Shown here: piece by piece, positions 33,199-42,572 of the stretch | Numbering within the stretch: position 1 is the stretch's first letter | Layout: each line of letters starts with the position of its first letter | Source: Microbispora amethystogenes | GTDB taxonomy: Bacteria > Actinomycetota > Actinomycetes > Streptosporangiales > Streptosporangiaceae | Assembly: GCF_016863015.1 (NCBI RefSeq) | Contig: NZ_BOOB01000011.1 | Location: 1-62,008, forward strand | Direction of reading: 5' to 3' | DNA: 62,008 nucleotides | Notes under the pieces: model-generated | Told to the model about the DNA's origin: nothing | The model's input: only the letters and a program-made list of their open reading frames with translations | Databases searched by the model: none | Made by a program: the position numbers and the translations under genes

Positions 33199-33702
33199 AT
33201 GCCGGTCCAGCGACTCAACCACGCGGTGCTCTATGTGCGGGACGTCGACCGCAGCGTGGCCTTCTACCGGGAGGCGCTCGGCTTCCGCGTCGTCAACGCG
33301 CTCCCCGGGGCGGCGTTCCTGCAGGCCGAAGGGTCGTCGAACGACCACGACCTCGGGCTCTTCCAGATCGGCGCGCAGGCGGGGCCGTCGTCGGCGGGCC
33401 GGGCGACGGTGGGGCTCTACCACCTCGCGTGGGAGGTCGACACGCTCGCCGAGCTCGACCGAGTCGCGACCCGGCTGGCCGCGATGAACGCCCTCGTCGG
33501 CGCGTCCGACCACGCCACCACCAAGGCCCTCTACGCGAAGGACCCCGACGGGCTGGAGTTCGAGGTCTCGTGGCTCGTGCCCGCCGACCTGATCACCGAC
33601 GAACTGCTGGCCGGGCGCACCACGATCAGGCCGCTCGACCTGGCCCGGGAGCTGGAGCGGTACGGCGCGCACACGCGCGGCGGGGTCGGTGTCAGCGTCT
33701 GA
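33199..33702 (+). CDS. VOC-family (glyoxalase/dioxygenase-fold) protein
   Basis: A 167-residue vicinal-oxygen-chelate protein. RLNHAVLYVRDVDRSVAFYREALGF is shown in part as LNHAVLYVRD and RSVAFYREALGF. The likely metal ligands are His8, the His of LYHLAWEVD and the Glu of DPDGLEFEV. Close relatives are annotated as catechol 2,3-dioxygenase-like. The reaction cannot be assigned. The ATG at 33199 follows CGGGAGGG. Confidence 0.85.
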   Translation: MPVQRLNHAVLYVRDVDRSVAFYREALGFRVVNALPGAAFLQAEGSSNDHDLGLFQIGAQAGPSSAGRATVGLYHLAWEVDTLAELDRVATRLAAMNALVGASDHATTKALYAKDPDGLEFEVSWLVPADLITDELLAGRTTIRPLDLARELERYGAHTRGGVGVSV

Positions 33703-33730
33703 CCGAAACTCCTACATAAGACAGGTCAGA

Positions 33731-33751
33731 AAGGCTGAATGTAACAGCCTT
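33731..33751 (+). terminator. hairpin terminator after VOC gene
   Basis: AAGGCTG / CAGCCTT with a 7-base A/T-rich loop, followed by TGTATTCATT. It lies in an unusually A/T-rich stretch, 28 bases after the stop. Confidence 0.55.
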
Positions 33752-33865
33752 GTATTCATTGACCGTCCTATCCATACCACTTGTCGCAAATCCCCTCCCT
33801 CGTCCCGCGTCCGGCTCTAGCATGATCGCGATCTGAACCGGTACGGCGAGGGGACAGGACGGATC

Positions 33866-34705
33866 GTGGACGACGACGCCCAGCGCGAGGCCGCCGCGAG
33901 AGCGGCCCGAATCGACACGAGCAAGCCGAGCATCGCCCGTGTCTACGACTTCTTCCTCGGCGGCAAGGACAACTTCGCCATCGACCGCGAGATCGGCGAG
34001 GCGACCCTGAAGATCGCGCCGGACGCCCCCGCGGCCGGCCGGTCGAACCGGGCCTTCCTCCGGCGCGTCGTCCGCTACCTGGCGGCCGAGGCGGGCATCC
34101 GGCAGTTCCTCGACATCGGCTCCGGCCTGCCGACCCAGGGCAACGTGCACCAGGTCGCCCAGGCGGCCGCTCCCGACTCGCGGGTCGTCTACGTCGACAA
34201 CGACCCCATCGTGCTCGTCCACGGCCGGGCGCTGCTCGCCACGAACGGGAGCACCAGGGTCATCGAGGCCGACATCCGCGACCCGGAGTCGATCCTCAAC
34301 CACCCCGAGGTGAACGACCTCATCGACTTCACGCAGCCGGTGGCCCTGCTGCTGTTCGCGATCCTGCACCACGTCAACGACCAGGAAGACCCGCACGCGA
34401 TCGCCGCCCGCTTCCGGGAGGTCCTGCCGTCCGGCAGCTACATGGCGCTGTCCCACTTCCACAACCCGGGCCCGTCCATGCCCGAGGTCTCGGCGCAGGC
34501 GACCACCGCCGAGAAGCTGTTCAACGAGAACCTCGGCACCGGCCGGTGGCGCAACCGGGACGAGATCCTCGCGTACTTCGGCGACATGGAACTCCTGGAG
34601 CCCGGCGTGGTCCCGCTCGCGGAGTGGCGGCCGGACCCCGGCGAGCCGGTGGACCGCGGAATCACCTATCACACGTTCGTCGGTGGCCTGGCCCGGAAGC
34701 CCTAA
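33866..34705 (+). CDS. SAM-dependent methyltransferase, DUF574 type
   Basis: A 279-residue protein of the actinobacterial DUF574 (Methyltransf_19) family. The typical start KPSIARVYDFFLGGKDNFAI is present. The SAM-binding loop is FLDIGSGLPTQGNVH, followed by RVVYVDNDPIVLVHGRALL. Many such genes occur per actinomycete genome and substrates are mostly unknown. It uses GTG 33866 behind GAGGGGACAGG. The next gene encodes a STAS protein 202 bases on; co-occurrence of the two is suggestive but not proof of shared function. Confidence 0.88.
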   Translation: MDDDAQREAAARAARIDTSKPSIARVYDFFLGGKDNFAIDREIGEATLKIAPDAPAAGRSNRAFLRRVVRYLAAEAGIRQFLDIGSGLPTQGNVHQVAQAAAPDSRVVYVDNDPIVLVHGRALLATNGSTRVIEADIRDPESILNHPEVNDLIDFTQPVALLLFAILHHVNDQEDPHAIAARFREVLPSGSYMALSHFHNPGPSMPEVSAQATTAEKLFNENLGTGRWRNRDEILAYFGDMELLEPGVVPLAEWRPDPGEPVDRGITYHTFVGGLARKP

Positions 34706-34907
34706 GATCATCTTCCCCGAATAAACGTGAGTTAGGTCACTGTCCCCCCGCGGGGCCGTACGGGTATCAGTGCAGGCGGCGTCACGTCCGGCGACGGAGT
34801 GGCGGCCGCCCTGCTCCCCGTACGGCTGTCGGCTCGGTTGACACCGGTCGGTGAGGACGGTGATGCTCGGAGGTGGCTGCCCCTCTACAGGAAGGCGGCA
34901 CCGCATC

Positions 34908-35261
34908 ATGACCGTCAATGGGTCGTTTAAATCCACTCGCACCATTCGCAGCAAGAATCTGCTCTACACGGACCCGCAACTCAGCATCCGCACCTCCGCG
35001 GACGGGTCGGTCCGCCTGATCGGCCAGATCGATCTCACCAACGGCGACGCCATCGCCGGCGCCCTGAACAAGGCCTGGACGAAGGCCGGCGCACAGGCCG
35101 TGGACGTGGCCGAACTGAAGTTCATCGACCTCTACGGCCTGCGCGCCCTGGCCGTGCTGTCCGACTCACCGGTCGGCCACCCCATCCAGCTCGACAACGT
35201 GCGGCCCGCGCTGCGCAAGCTGCTGCTCATGCTCGACTGGCCCGCCTTCACGATGGCCTGA
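34908..35261 (+). CDS. STAS-domain protein lacking the phosphorylatable Ser
   Basis: A 117-residue single STAS domain (residues 25-115: LSIRTSADGSVRLIGQIDLT, VDVAELKFIDLYGLRALAVL). STAS anti-sigma-factor antagonists normally have DSSG or DSTG at the site phosphorylated by the anti-sigma kinase. Here the motif is D-L-Y-G, so Ser/Thr phosphorylation at that site is not possible. It may be a constitutive antagonist, a Tyr-based variant, or a protein-interaction module. The ATG at 34908 follows AGGAAGG at a rather long distance. A TTGACA box lies at 34838-34843. Confidence 0.82.
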   Translation: MTVNGSFKSTRTIRSKNLLYTDPQLSIRTSADGSVRLIGQIDLTNGDAIAGALNKAWTKAGAQAVDVAELKFIDLYGLRALAVLSDSPVGHPIQLDNVRPALRKLLLMLDWPAFTMA

Positions 35262-35371
35262 GCATCCGGCGCGTTTCCGCCGCCGCCGATGGAGGAAAAG
35301 TATCGGAGGACGGTCGTCCGGCCGTTTTACCGTAATTCGTGAGTTCCCCCCGACTCTCGCGAGGAGGGGTG

Positions 35372-38300
35372 ATGATCCTCACTCAGGGGCTCACGACGTC
35401 GGTGGCCCTGCTGCGGAGCGTGCTGCCCGAACCGCTCCGCGACCTGCTGCCGTGCACCCGTGAGATGCGCCTCTGCCCGGGAGGGCTGCGCATCGGCCTG
35501 CACGGCATCGGCCGGCCCGGCTCCGAGGAGGCCGTCACACGGCTGGAGACGCGGCTGGGCGAGGTCGCCGGCGTGGAACGGGCGGAGGTCAACGGCCGCC
35601 TCTCCTGCGTCTTCGTCGCCTGCGACCCCGAGCTGACCGACCAGGACGAGCTCCTGAGGATCGCCACCGAGCTCGACTCGCAGGAGGAGCACGCCCGCGA
35701 GACCCCCGTCCACCTGGCCCACGAGCATCTGAGGGCGACCGTACGGCTGGGCGCGGGCCTGGCCGGGATCGGGTGGGTCTTCCTCGCGAAGGCGGTGCGC
35801 GTGCCCCGGCTCCCCGCCGCCGTGCCCTCGCTGGTGCAGCTCGTCAACGCGACGCCCGCGCTCCGCGAGGAGCTCGACCGGCGCCTCGGCCGGCGGCCCG
35901 CCGAGGTCCTCTTCACCACGGCCAACCTGGTCACCCAGACGCTCACCCTCCGCCCGGCGGGACTGCTGGTGCAGGCGGCGGCCTCGTTCGGCCGCTACGT
36001 GGAGACCAGGGCGGGCCGGTACGCCTGGGAGGACCTGGAGGAACGCCTGGCCGAGCGGCCGGGCGCCTACCACCACGTCAGGGCCGGTTCGCGGCCCCGG
36101 CCCTGCCCTCTCCCACACGGCCCGATCGAGCGGTACGCCGACGTGGTCGGCCCGATCAGCGCCGCGGGCTACGCGGCGGCCCAGTTCCTCACCCGCGGCG
36201 AGCGGGCGGTCTCCGTGCTCGTCTCGGCCACCCCGCGGGCCGCCGACCTCGGCCGGGAGGCGTTCTCCGGCGCCGTCCTCCGCGCGCTCGGCAGACACGA
36301 GACCGTCGTCTTCGACGCCGACTCCCTGCGCAAGATGGACCGCGTCAACACCGTGATCCTCGACGCCGCCGCCCTCACGACCGGCTCGTGGACGATCGAC
36401 CGGGTCGAGCCGCTGGTGGAGGGCCTCGACCTCGACGAGCTCTACTCCCGGCTCTACTCCCTCATCGACTTCGCCGATCCCGGGCGCGTCCGGAACGGGG
36501 ACGGGTGGTCGGCCCGGCCGCTGGCGGACCCGGCGCGGCTCGTTCCCGGCGGCGACGACTGGCGGAGCCGGGGCCTGCGAGCCGTGGAGGTGACGAAGGA
36601 CGGCGCCCGGGTCGCCGTCGCCGGTCTCGCCCCGGAGATCGACGCCCTGGCCGTGCCCGTCGTCAGCGCGGCCAAGGGGGCGGCCAAGGGAGCGGGCAGG
36701 GATTCGGGCACCGTTTTTCTCGCGGGCGGCGACGAGGGCCTCGCGCGACGCCTCGCGATCCCCCGCCTGCTGCCCGGCGGCGCCGAGCTCGCCGGGCGCG
36801 TCTACGAGCTGCAGGCGGAGGGCCACTGCGTGGTCGTCGTGTCCGCGTGCGCCCGGCACGCGCTGGCGCAGGCCGACATCGGCGTCGGGGTCGTCGACCC
36901 GAAGGGGGGCGTGCCGTGGGACGCCGACGTCGCCGGAGAGCTGCACGGCGTCCACCTGTTCCTGCGCTGCCTGCCCCGCGCGCGCGTCACCAGCACGAAC
37001 GCCGTGCGGCTCGGGGCCGCGGGCGCGGTCGTCGGCACCCTGCTGGCCGTCGCGGGCCCGGCCGGCACGGCCCTGCGGCGGGCGCAGATCGCGAGCGCCG
37101 CGGTCTCCGGGGCCGCCATCGCGCTCGGCGAGTGGGCCGGGCGCGGCGCCGGGCGCATCCCCGTCCCGCCCCGCGCCGACACCACCCCGTGGCACGCCAT
37201 GTCGGCCCGGGAGGTGCTCTCCCGGCTCGACTCCTCGCCGTACGGCATCGCCGGGCAGGAGGCGGGCAGGCGCCGCGCGCAGGCCGTGCCCGAGGAGGAG
37301 GAAGCGCCGCACTCGCTGGCCCGGGCCACCGTGGAGGAGCTCGCCAACCCGCTCACGCCCGCCCTCGCGACCGGCGCGGGAATCTCCGCCATGGTCGGCT
37401 CGATGCTGGACGCCGTGCTGATCGGCGGCGTCATGGTCGTCAACGCGTTCCTCGGCGGGGTGCAGCGGTTCAAGGCCGACCAGGCGCTGCACCAGCTGAC
37501 CGAGACGACCGAGGTCCTCGTACGGCTCCGCCGCCCCGAAGGGGTGGTCGAGGCCACCAAGGACGACCTCGCCCCCGGTGACGTCGTCGAACTGCGCGCG
37601 GGCGACGCCGTGCCCGCCGACGCCCGCGTCATCAAGGCGGTCGGGCTGGAGCTCGACGAGTCCAGCCTCACCGGGGAGTCCCAGCTGGTCTCCAAGACGG
37701 CCGCGCCGACCATGGCGGCGGCCGTCGCCGACCGCGTCTCGATGGTCTACCAGGGGACGACCGTCGCGGCCGGCAGCGGCCGGGCGGTGATCGTCGCGAC
37801 CGGCGACCTGACGGAGGCGGGGCGCAGCGCCCGGCTCGCCGGGGAACCCGCTCCGCCCACCGGTGTCGAGCTGCGCCTGCGGGAGCTAAGTCGGCGGATC
37901 CTCCCGCTCTCGATCGCCTCGGGGGTGGCGCTGCTCGTGACCGACCTCCTGCGCGGGCGGTCCCTCGCCCAGGCGCTCACCCCCGCCGTCAGCCTGACGG
38001 TCGCCGCCGTGCCCGAGGGGCTGCCGTTCGTGGCGACCGCGGCGGAGCTCGCCGCCGCCCGGCGGCTGTCCAGGCGGGCGGCACTGGTGCGCAACCCGTC
38101 CACGATCGAGGCCCTCGGCCGGGTCGGCGTGCTGTGCTTCGACAAGACGGGCACGCTGACCGAGGGCCGGATCAGCCTGCGTCACCTCTCCGACGGACGC
38201 GCGGGCCGCCCGGTCGAGACGGCGGACACGGACGCCGCGCTGCGGCGCGTCCTCGCCGCCGCCGTACGGGCGAGCCCCCGGTCCGGCGCCGGACGGGTGA

Positions 38301-39829
38301 TCGCCCACCCGACCGACCGCGCCGTGCTGGAGGGCGCCCACCGGCTGGAGATCACCCCCGAGGAGGGGTTCGCGAGCTGGGAACGTGTCGACGAGATGCC
38401 GTTCGAACCCGGCCGGGGATACCACGCCGTGCTCGGCCGCACCGAGCACGGCCACCTGCTCAGCGTGAAGGGCGCCCCCGAGGTCGTGCTCACCCACTGC
38501 GTCACGGTCCACCGCGAGACCGGCGAGGTGCCCTGCGACGAGTCCGTACGGCTGGAGCTGGAGCAGGAGGTCGACCGGCTGGCCCGGCAGGGATACCGGG
38601 TGCTCGCCGTCGCGCAGCGGGCCGCGTCCGACCGGAGCGACCTGGACGAGTCGCGCATCGAGGAGCTGTGCTTCCTCGGCTTCCTGGGCCTGGCCGACCC
38701 GGTCAGGCCCACGGCCGCGCAGAGCCTCGGCCGCCTCATGCGGGCCGGGGTCCGGGTCGTCATGGTCACCGGCGACCACCCCAGCACCGCCGAGGCGATC
38801 GCGGTCGAGCTGAACGCGCTGAACGGCGGGCGGGTGATGACCGGCCCCGCGCTGGACGAGCTCGACGACGAGACGCTGACCAAGGTGCTGCCCGAGGTGT
38901 CGGTCTTCGCCCGGGCCACCCCCGCCCACAAGGCGAGGATCGTCACCTGCCTGCGCCGGGCCGGAGAGGTCGTGGCCGTCACCGGCGACGGCGCGAACGA
39001 CGCGCCCGCCATCCGCACGGCCGACGTCGGCATCGCCCTGGGCTCACGCGCCACCCCCGCCGCCCGGGCCGCCGCCGACCTCGTCGTGACCGACGACCGC
39101 ATCGAGACGATCGTGGACGCCATCGTCGAGGGCCGGGCGATGTGGAGCTCGGTGCGCGACTCGCTGAGCATCCTCCTCGGCGGCAACATCGGCGAGATCG
39201 CCTTCACCGTGGGGTCCAGCCTGCTCGGCGGCGGCAGCGCGCTCAACGCCCGGCAGCTCCTGCTGGTCAACCTCCTCACTGACATGGTGCCGGCCATGGT
39301 GGTCGCCGTACGGCCGCCGGCCTCGACCGACCCCGAGAGGCTGCTCGCGGAGGGCCCCGAGGCCTCGCTGGGCGCGTCGCTGACCCGCGACATCCACCTG
39401 CGGGCCGTGGTCACGGCGGGCGCCGCGACGGCCGCGTGGCTCGCCGGCCGCCTCAGCGGCACCCGCACGCGGGCCAACACGATCGGTCTCGTCGCGCTCG
39501 TGTCGGCCCAGCTCATGCAGACGCTGGTGGAGGGCGGGCGAGACCGCGTGATCGCGCTGGCCGCCCTGTCGTCGCTCGCCGTCCTGGGGTTCATCGTCAC
39601 GGTCCCAGGGGTCAGCACCGTCTTCGGGTGCCGCCCGCTCGGACCGGTGGGCTGGGTCATCGGCCTCACCAGCGCCGCGGCCGCCACCCTCGTGGGCGTG
39701 TTCGTGCGGCGCCCGGCCGGGCAGGCGAGCACACGGGCGAGCACACAGGCGAGCACACAGCCGAGCACACAGCCGAGCATGCGGACCGAGCCCGGCGGGG
39801 CCCCGGCCCCCGTGCCCGTCCCGGCCTGA
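35372..39829 (+). CDS. large P-type ATPase, CtpH/CtpI-like
   Basis: A 1485-residue P-type ATPase, about twice the usual size, as in mycobacterial CtpH/CtpI. The first 600 residues are an actinobacterial extension: an HMA-like fold near 20-110, hydrophobic stretches, and a copy of P-type-like segments without catalytic motifs (AGGDEGLARRLAIPRL, VVSACARHALAQADIGVG). The working ATPase begins near 650: TGES at 767-770, phosphorylated Asp924 in CFDKTGTLTEG, MVTGDHPSTAEA, and TGDGANDAPAIRTADVGIA from about 1204. The C-terminal 30 residues are AST-Q repeats. The ATG at 35372 has GAGGAGGGG upstream and is preferred over GTG 35339. Transported ion unknown. Confidence 0.88.
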   Translation: MILTQGLTTSVALLRSVLPEPLRDLLPCTREMRLCPGGLRIGLHGIGRPGSEEAVTRLETRLGEVAGVERAEVNGRLSCVFVACDPELTDQDELLRIATELDSQEEHARETPVHLAHEHLRATVRLGAGLAGIGWVFLAKAVRVPRLPAAVPSLVQLVNATPALREELDRRLGRRPAEVLFTTANLVTQTLTLRPAGLLVQAAASFGRYVETRAGRYAWEDLEERLAERPGAYHHVRAGSRPRPCPLPHGPIERYADVVGPISAAGYAAAQFLTRGERAVSVLVSATPRAADLGREAFSGAVLRALGRHETVVFDADSLRKMDRVNTVILDAAALTTGSWTIDRVEPLVEGLDLDELYSRLYSLIDFADPGRVRNGDGWSARPLADPARLVPGGDDWRSRGLRAVEVTKDGARVAVAGLAPEIDALAVPVVSAAKGAAKGAGRDSGTVFLAGGDEGLARRLAIPRLLPGGAELAGRVYELQAEGHCVVVVSACARHALAQADIGVGVVDPKGGVPWDADVAGELHGVHLFLRCLPRARVTSTNAVRLGAAGAVVGTLLAVAGPAGTALRRAQIASAAVSGAAIALGEWAGRGAGRIPVPPRADTTPWHAMSAREVLSRLDSSPYGIAGQEAGRRRAQAVPEEEEAPHSLARATVEELANPLTPALATGAGISAMVGSMLDAVLIGGVMVVNAFLGGVQRFKADQALHQLTETTEVLVRLRRPEGVVEATKDDLAPGDVVELRAGDAVPADARVIKAVGLELDESSLTGESQLVSKTAAPTMAAAVADRVSMVYQGTTVAAGSGRAVIVATGDLTEAGRSARLAGEPAPPTGVELRLRELSRRILPLSIASGVALLVTDLLRGRSLAQALTPAVSLTVAAVPEGLPFVATAAELAAARRLSRRAALVRNPSTIEALGRVGVLCFDKTGTLTEGRISLRHLSDGRAGRPVETADTDAALRRVLAAAVRASPRSGAGRVIAHPTDRAVLEGAHRLEITPEEGFASWERVDEMPFEPGRGYHAVLGRTEHGHLLSVKGAPEVVLTHCVTVHRETGEVPCDESVRLELEQEVDRLARQGYRVLAVAQRAASDRSDLDESRIEELCFLGFLGLADPVRPTAAQSLGRLMRAGVRVVMVTGDHPSTAEAIAVELNALNGGRVMTGPALDELDDETLTKVLPEVSVFARATPAHKARIVTCLRRAGEVVAVTGDGANDAPAIRTADVGIALGSRATPAARAAADLVVTDDRIETIVDAIVEGRAMWSSVRDSLSILLGGNIGEIAFTVGSSLLGGGSALNARQLLLVNLLTDMVPAMVVAVRPPASTDPERLLAEGPEASLGASLTRDIHLRAVVTAGAATAAWLAGRLSGTRTRANTIGLVALVSAQLMQTLVEGGRDRVIALAALSSLAVLGFIVTVPGVSTVFGCRPLGPVGWVIGLTSAAAATLVGVFVRRPAGQASTRASTQASTQPSTQPSMRTEPGGAPAPVPVPA

Positions 39830-39846
39830 CCGCCCGTACGGGCCGA

Positions 39847-41946
39847 TCAGGGGCGGGCCGCCTCCGCTTCCCGTACGGACGTGCGCGCGGACGTCGCTGC
39901 GGCCGCGGGGTCGCCGGGCCACCAGAAACGGTCGCCCAGCAGCGTGACCAGCGCGGGGACGAGCACGCTGCGCACGAGGATCGTGTCGAGCAGCACGCCG
40001 AACCCGACGATCACCCCGATCTGGGTGAGCGTGATCAGCGGCAGCACGCCGAGCACGGAGAACACCGCGGCGAGCAGGACCCCGGCGCTCGTGATGACCC
40101 CGCCGGTCACCGCGAGGGCGGTGACCACGCCCTCGCGGGTGCCCTGTTCCGCCGCCTCCTCCCTGGCCCGGGTGGCGAGGAAGATGTTGTAGTCGATCCC
40201 CAGCGCCACGAGGAACAGGAAGCTCAGCAGCGGGACGTCGAGGTCGAGCGCGGGGAAGCCGAGCAGGTGCCGGAAGGCGAACCAGCCCGCGCCGAAGCTC
40301 GCCCCGAAGCTCGCGATCACGGTCAGCACCAGCGTCACCGCCGCGACCACCGAGCGGAGCAGGGCGAGCAGGACGAGCAGCACCACTCCCAGCACGAGCG
40401 GCATGATCAGCTTCTGGTCGCGCGTGGCCGCGTCGCGTTCGTCCAGGTCGGCGGCCGCCTGCCCGCCGACGACGGCCTGCGCCTCGGGCACGGCGTGCAC
40501 GGCCGCGCGCAGCGAGCGCACCGCCGAGAACGCCGCCTCCGTCCCCGGTTCCGCCCCCAGCACCACGTCGGCCCGGGCGTACTCGGCGGTCCGGTCGCCC
40601 GGCGTGACGCGCACGACCCCGGGCACCCGCGAGGCGGCGGCCGCGACCTGCTCGGCCGCGGAGGCGCGGGAGATCAGGACGAGCGGCTGCGCGCTCCCGG
40701 CCGGGAAGGCGCGGCCGAGCGTCTCCTGCCCCGCGATCGCCTCCACCTTCTCCCGGAACTGCTCCGTCTGCGACAGGCCGACCTTCAGCCCCACGGTGCC
40801 CAGGGCCAGCACGGCCAGCACCGCCACGCTCACCGCGGTCATCAGCGCGGGCCGCCGCGACACCGCGCCGCCCACGCGGGCCCACACGCCGCCGCGGGCC
40901 GGGTCGGGCTGGCCCGTCTTCGGGGCGAACGGCCAGAACAGCCCCCGGCCGAACAGCACGAGCGTGGCGGGCAGGACCAGCAGGGCGTAGCCGACGGCGG
41001 TCACGATGCCGATCGCGCCGGCCAGGCCGATGCCGCGCACCGCCGGCGAGTCCGCGAGGACCAGCGTCACCAGGGCGAGCGTGACCGTCGCCGAGCTGGC
41101 CAGGATGGCCGGGGCCGCCGAGCGGACGGCCCGCGCCATGGCCCGGTGCCGGTCGTCGTGCACGCGAAGCTGCTCCCGGTAGCGGGCGATGAGCAGCAAC
41201 GCGTAGTTGGTGCCCGCGCCGAACACGAGCACGGAGGTGATGCCGAGGGTCGAGTCGTCCACGGTCAGCCCGGCCGTGCGGGTGAGCACGGCGACGATCT
41301 TGGCCGCGACCTGGTCGGCGACGCCGATGACGCCGAGGGGGACCAGCCACAGCCACGGGCTGCGATAGGTGATCAGCAGCAGGAGCGCGACGACCGACGC
41401 GGTGACCGCCAGCAGGGTGAAGTTCGCGCCGTCGAACACCGCCGCGAGATCGACCTTGAACCCGGCCGGGCCGGTGACCTGCGCCCGCGCCCCCGCGGGA
41501 AGGCCGTCCGCGGCCTCCGCGCGGATCTGCCGTACGGTGCCGGTGAGATCGGCGAGCGGCAGCGCGCCGCGCAGCGGCACGCTCAGCAGCGCCACGTCGC
41601 CTTTCTCGGAGTAGACGGGCGGCGGCACCCGCCCGCCTGCCGCCACGGAGGTGAACCGCCGCGCGTCCGCGTCGATCGACGCCCGGTCCTCCGGAGACAG
41701 CCCGCCGTCACGGCTGTAGACGACCAGGGCCGGCGCGAGCTGGCCGCTCGGGAGCCGCTGTTGCAGCCGCGCCACCGTGGCCGACTCCGCGCCCCTGGGC
41801 AGCGCGGCCGCCGGATCGGTGTTCACCTTGGACGCGCCCCCGAGCGCCAGGGCCAGACCGGAGACGATGATCGCCAGGACGACCGCGAGCCACTTGCCCC
41901 GGGGACCCGAGAGCGCCGCCCATCCACTAGTATCTGCTGGCCTCAT
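39847..41946 (-). CDS. MMPL-family RND transporter
   Basis: A 699-residue membrane protein of the MMPL/RND type with 12 predicted helices in two halves, each after a large extracytoplasmic loop. Signature stretches include VFGAGTNYALLLIARYREQL in half 1 and ALGIDYNIFLATRAREEA in half 2, the latter with the Asp-Tyr pair used for proton relay. Such proteins export lipids or drugs. The ATG at 41946 is chosen because further upstream in-frame codons run through the operator and the MarR gene. It is divergent from marR, which probably represses it. Confidence 0.9.
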   Translation of the reverse strand: MRPADTSGWAALSGPRGKWLAVVLAIIVSGLALALGGASKVNTDPAAALPRGAESATVARLQQRLPSGQLAPALVVYSRDGGLSPEDRASIDADARRFTSVAAGGRVPPPVYSEKGDVALLSVPLRGALPLADLTGTVRQIRAEAADGLPAGARAQVTGPAGFKVDLAAVFDGANFTLLAVTASVVALLLLITYRSPWLWLVPLGVIGVADQVAAKIVAVLTRTAGLTVDDSTLGITSVLVFGAGTNYALLLIARYREQLRVHDDRHRAMARAVRSAAPAILASSATVTLALVTLVLADSPAVRGIGLAGAIGIVTAVGYALLVLPATLVLFGRGLFWPFAPKTGQPDPARGGVWARVGGAVSRRPALMTAVSVAVLAVLALGTVGLKVGLSQTEQFREKVEAIAGQETLGRAFPAGSAQPLVLISRASAAEQVAAAASRVPGVVRVTPGDRTAEYARADVVLGAEPGTEAAFSAVRSLRAAVHAVPEAQAVVGGQAAADLDERDAATRDQKLIMPLVLGVVLLVLLALLRSVVAAVTLVLTVIASFGASFGAGWFAFRHLLGFPALDLDVPLLSFLFLVALGIDYNIFLATRAREEAAEQGTREGVVTALAVTGGVITSAGVLLAAVFSVLGVLPLITLTQIGVIVGFGVLLDTILVRSVLVPALVTLLGDRFWWPGDPAAAATSARTSVREAEAARP

Positions 41947-41954
41947 CCGCCATC

Positions 41955-42005
41955 TCTTTCCATGGTGAAATATTTCTGCGGTGGAATATTTCTGCCATGG
42001 AAAGA
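41955..42005. promoter_or_regulatory. nested operator between MMPL and MarR genes
   Basis: 11-bp perfect inverted repeats TCTTTCCATGG (41955-41965) and CCATGGAAAGA (41995-42005). Between them a 15-base direct repeat, GTGAAATATTTCTGC (41965) and GTGGAATATTTCTGC (41981), has one mismatch and a 16-base offset. The A/T-rich core is unlike the surrounding GC-rich DNA. Confidence 0.65.
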
Positions 42006-42051
42006 TTAGGTGGAGCCGGGGGTGGTTGGCAACGCGGGAGGTGTGGTGCGT

Positions 42052-42528
42052 GTGGCCGAGGAGACCATCGATCCCTTCGAGCTGATGAACCTGATGCGGC
42101 GTCTCAACGTCGAGGTGGACCGGTTCGCCGAACACTTCGCCGTCGGCCACGGGCTGCACCGCACGGATCTCAACGCGCTCACCGTGATCATGGACGCCTC
42201 GCGCGAGGGGCGGCCGCTGACCCCCGGGGCGCTGGGCGCGGCGCTCAACCTGAGCGCGCCCGCCACCAGCGCCCTGATCAACCGGCTTGAGCAGGCCGGG
42301 CATCTCACGCGGCACCGGAGCACCGGCGACCGGCGCAAGGTGGAACTCGCCATGCACGAGCAGGCGGCGGCCCTCGCGGGCCGGTTCTTCGCACCGCTCG
42401 GGCGGCGGATGTCGGCGGCGCTCGACGAGTTCACCCCGGAGGAGCGCCGGGTCATCGGGCGCTTCCTCGACCGGAGCATCGAGGCCACCGTCGCGGCCAG
42501 GCAGGAGACGGCGGGCGAGGGCTCGTAA
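42052..42528 (+). CDS. MarR-family regulator
   Basis: A 158-residue winged-helix regulator. LTPGALGAALNLSAPATSAL and INRLEQAGHLTRHRSTGDRRKV give the recognition helix and wing with the conserved DRR. The GTG at 42052 follows GGGAGG at 10 bases; GTG 42010 is an in-frame alternative. It is divergent from the MMPL transporter, with a complex operator between. Confidence 0.88.
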   Translation: MAEETIDPFELMNLMRRLNVEVDRFAEHFAVGHGLHRTDLNALTVIMDASREGRPLTPGALGAALNLSAPATSALINRLEQAGHLTRHRSTGDRRKVELAMHEQAAALAGRFFAPLGRRMSAALDEFTPEERRVIGRFLDRSIEATVAARQETAGEGS

Positions 42529-42572
42529 GAAGGCGCGCCTCTCGCGACGGAGCGCGCGTCAGCGGTGCTGGG

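Noticed and set aside
34706..34907. Stress-sigma promoter before the STAS gene
   Set aside because: A GGGTAT string near 34755 lacks a matching upstream box at the right distance; only the TTGACA at 34838 is noted.
39436..42009. 857-codon plus-strand frame opposite the MMPL transporter
   Set aside because: Highly charged shadow with no membrane helices or family; the minus strand encodes the transporter and the frame runs through the operator.
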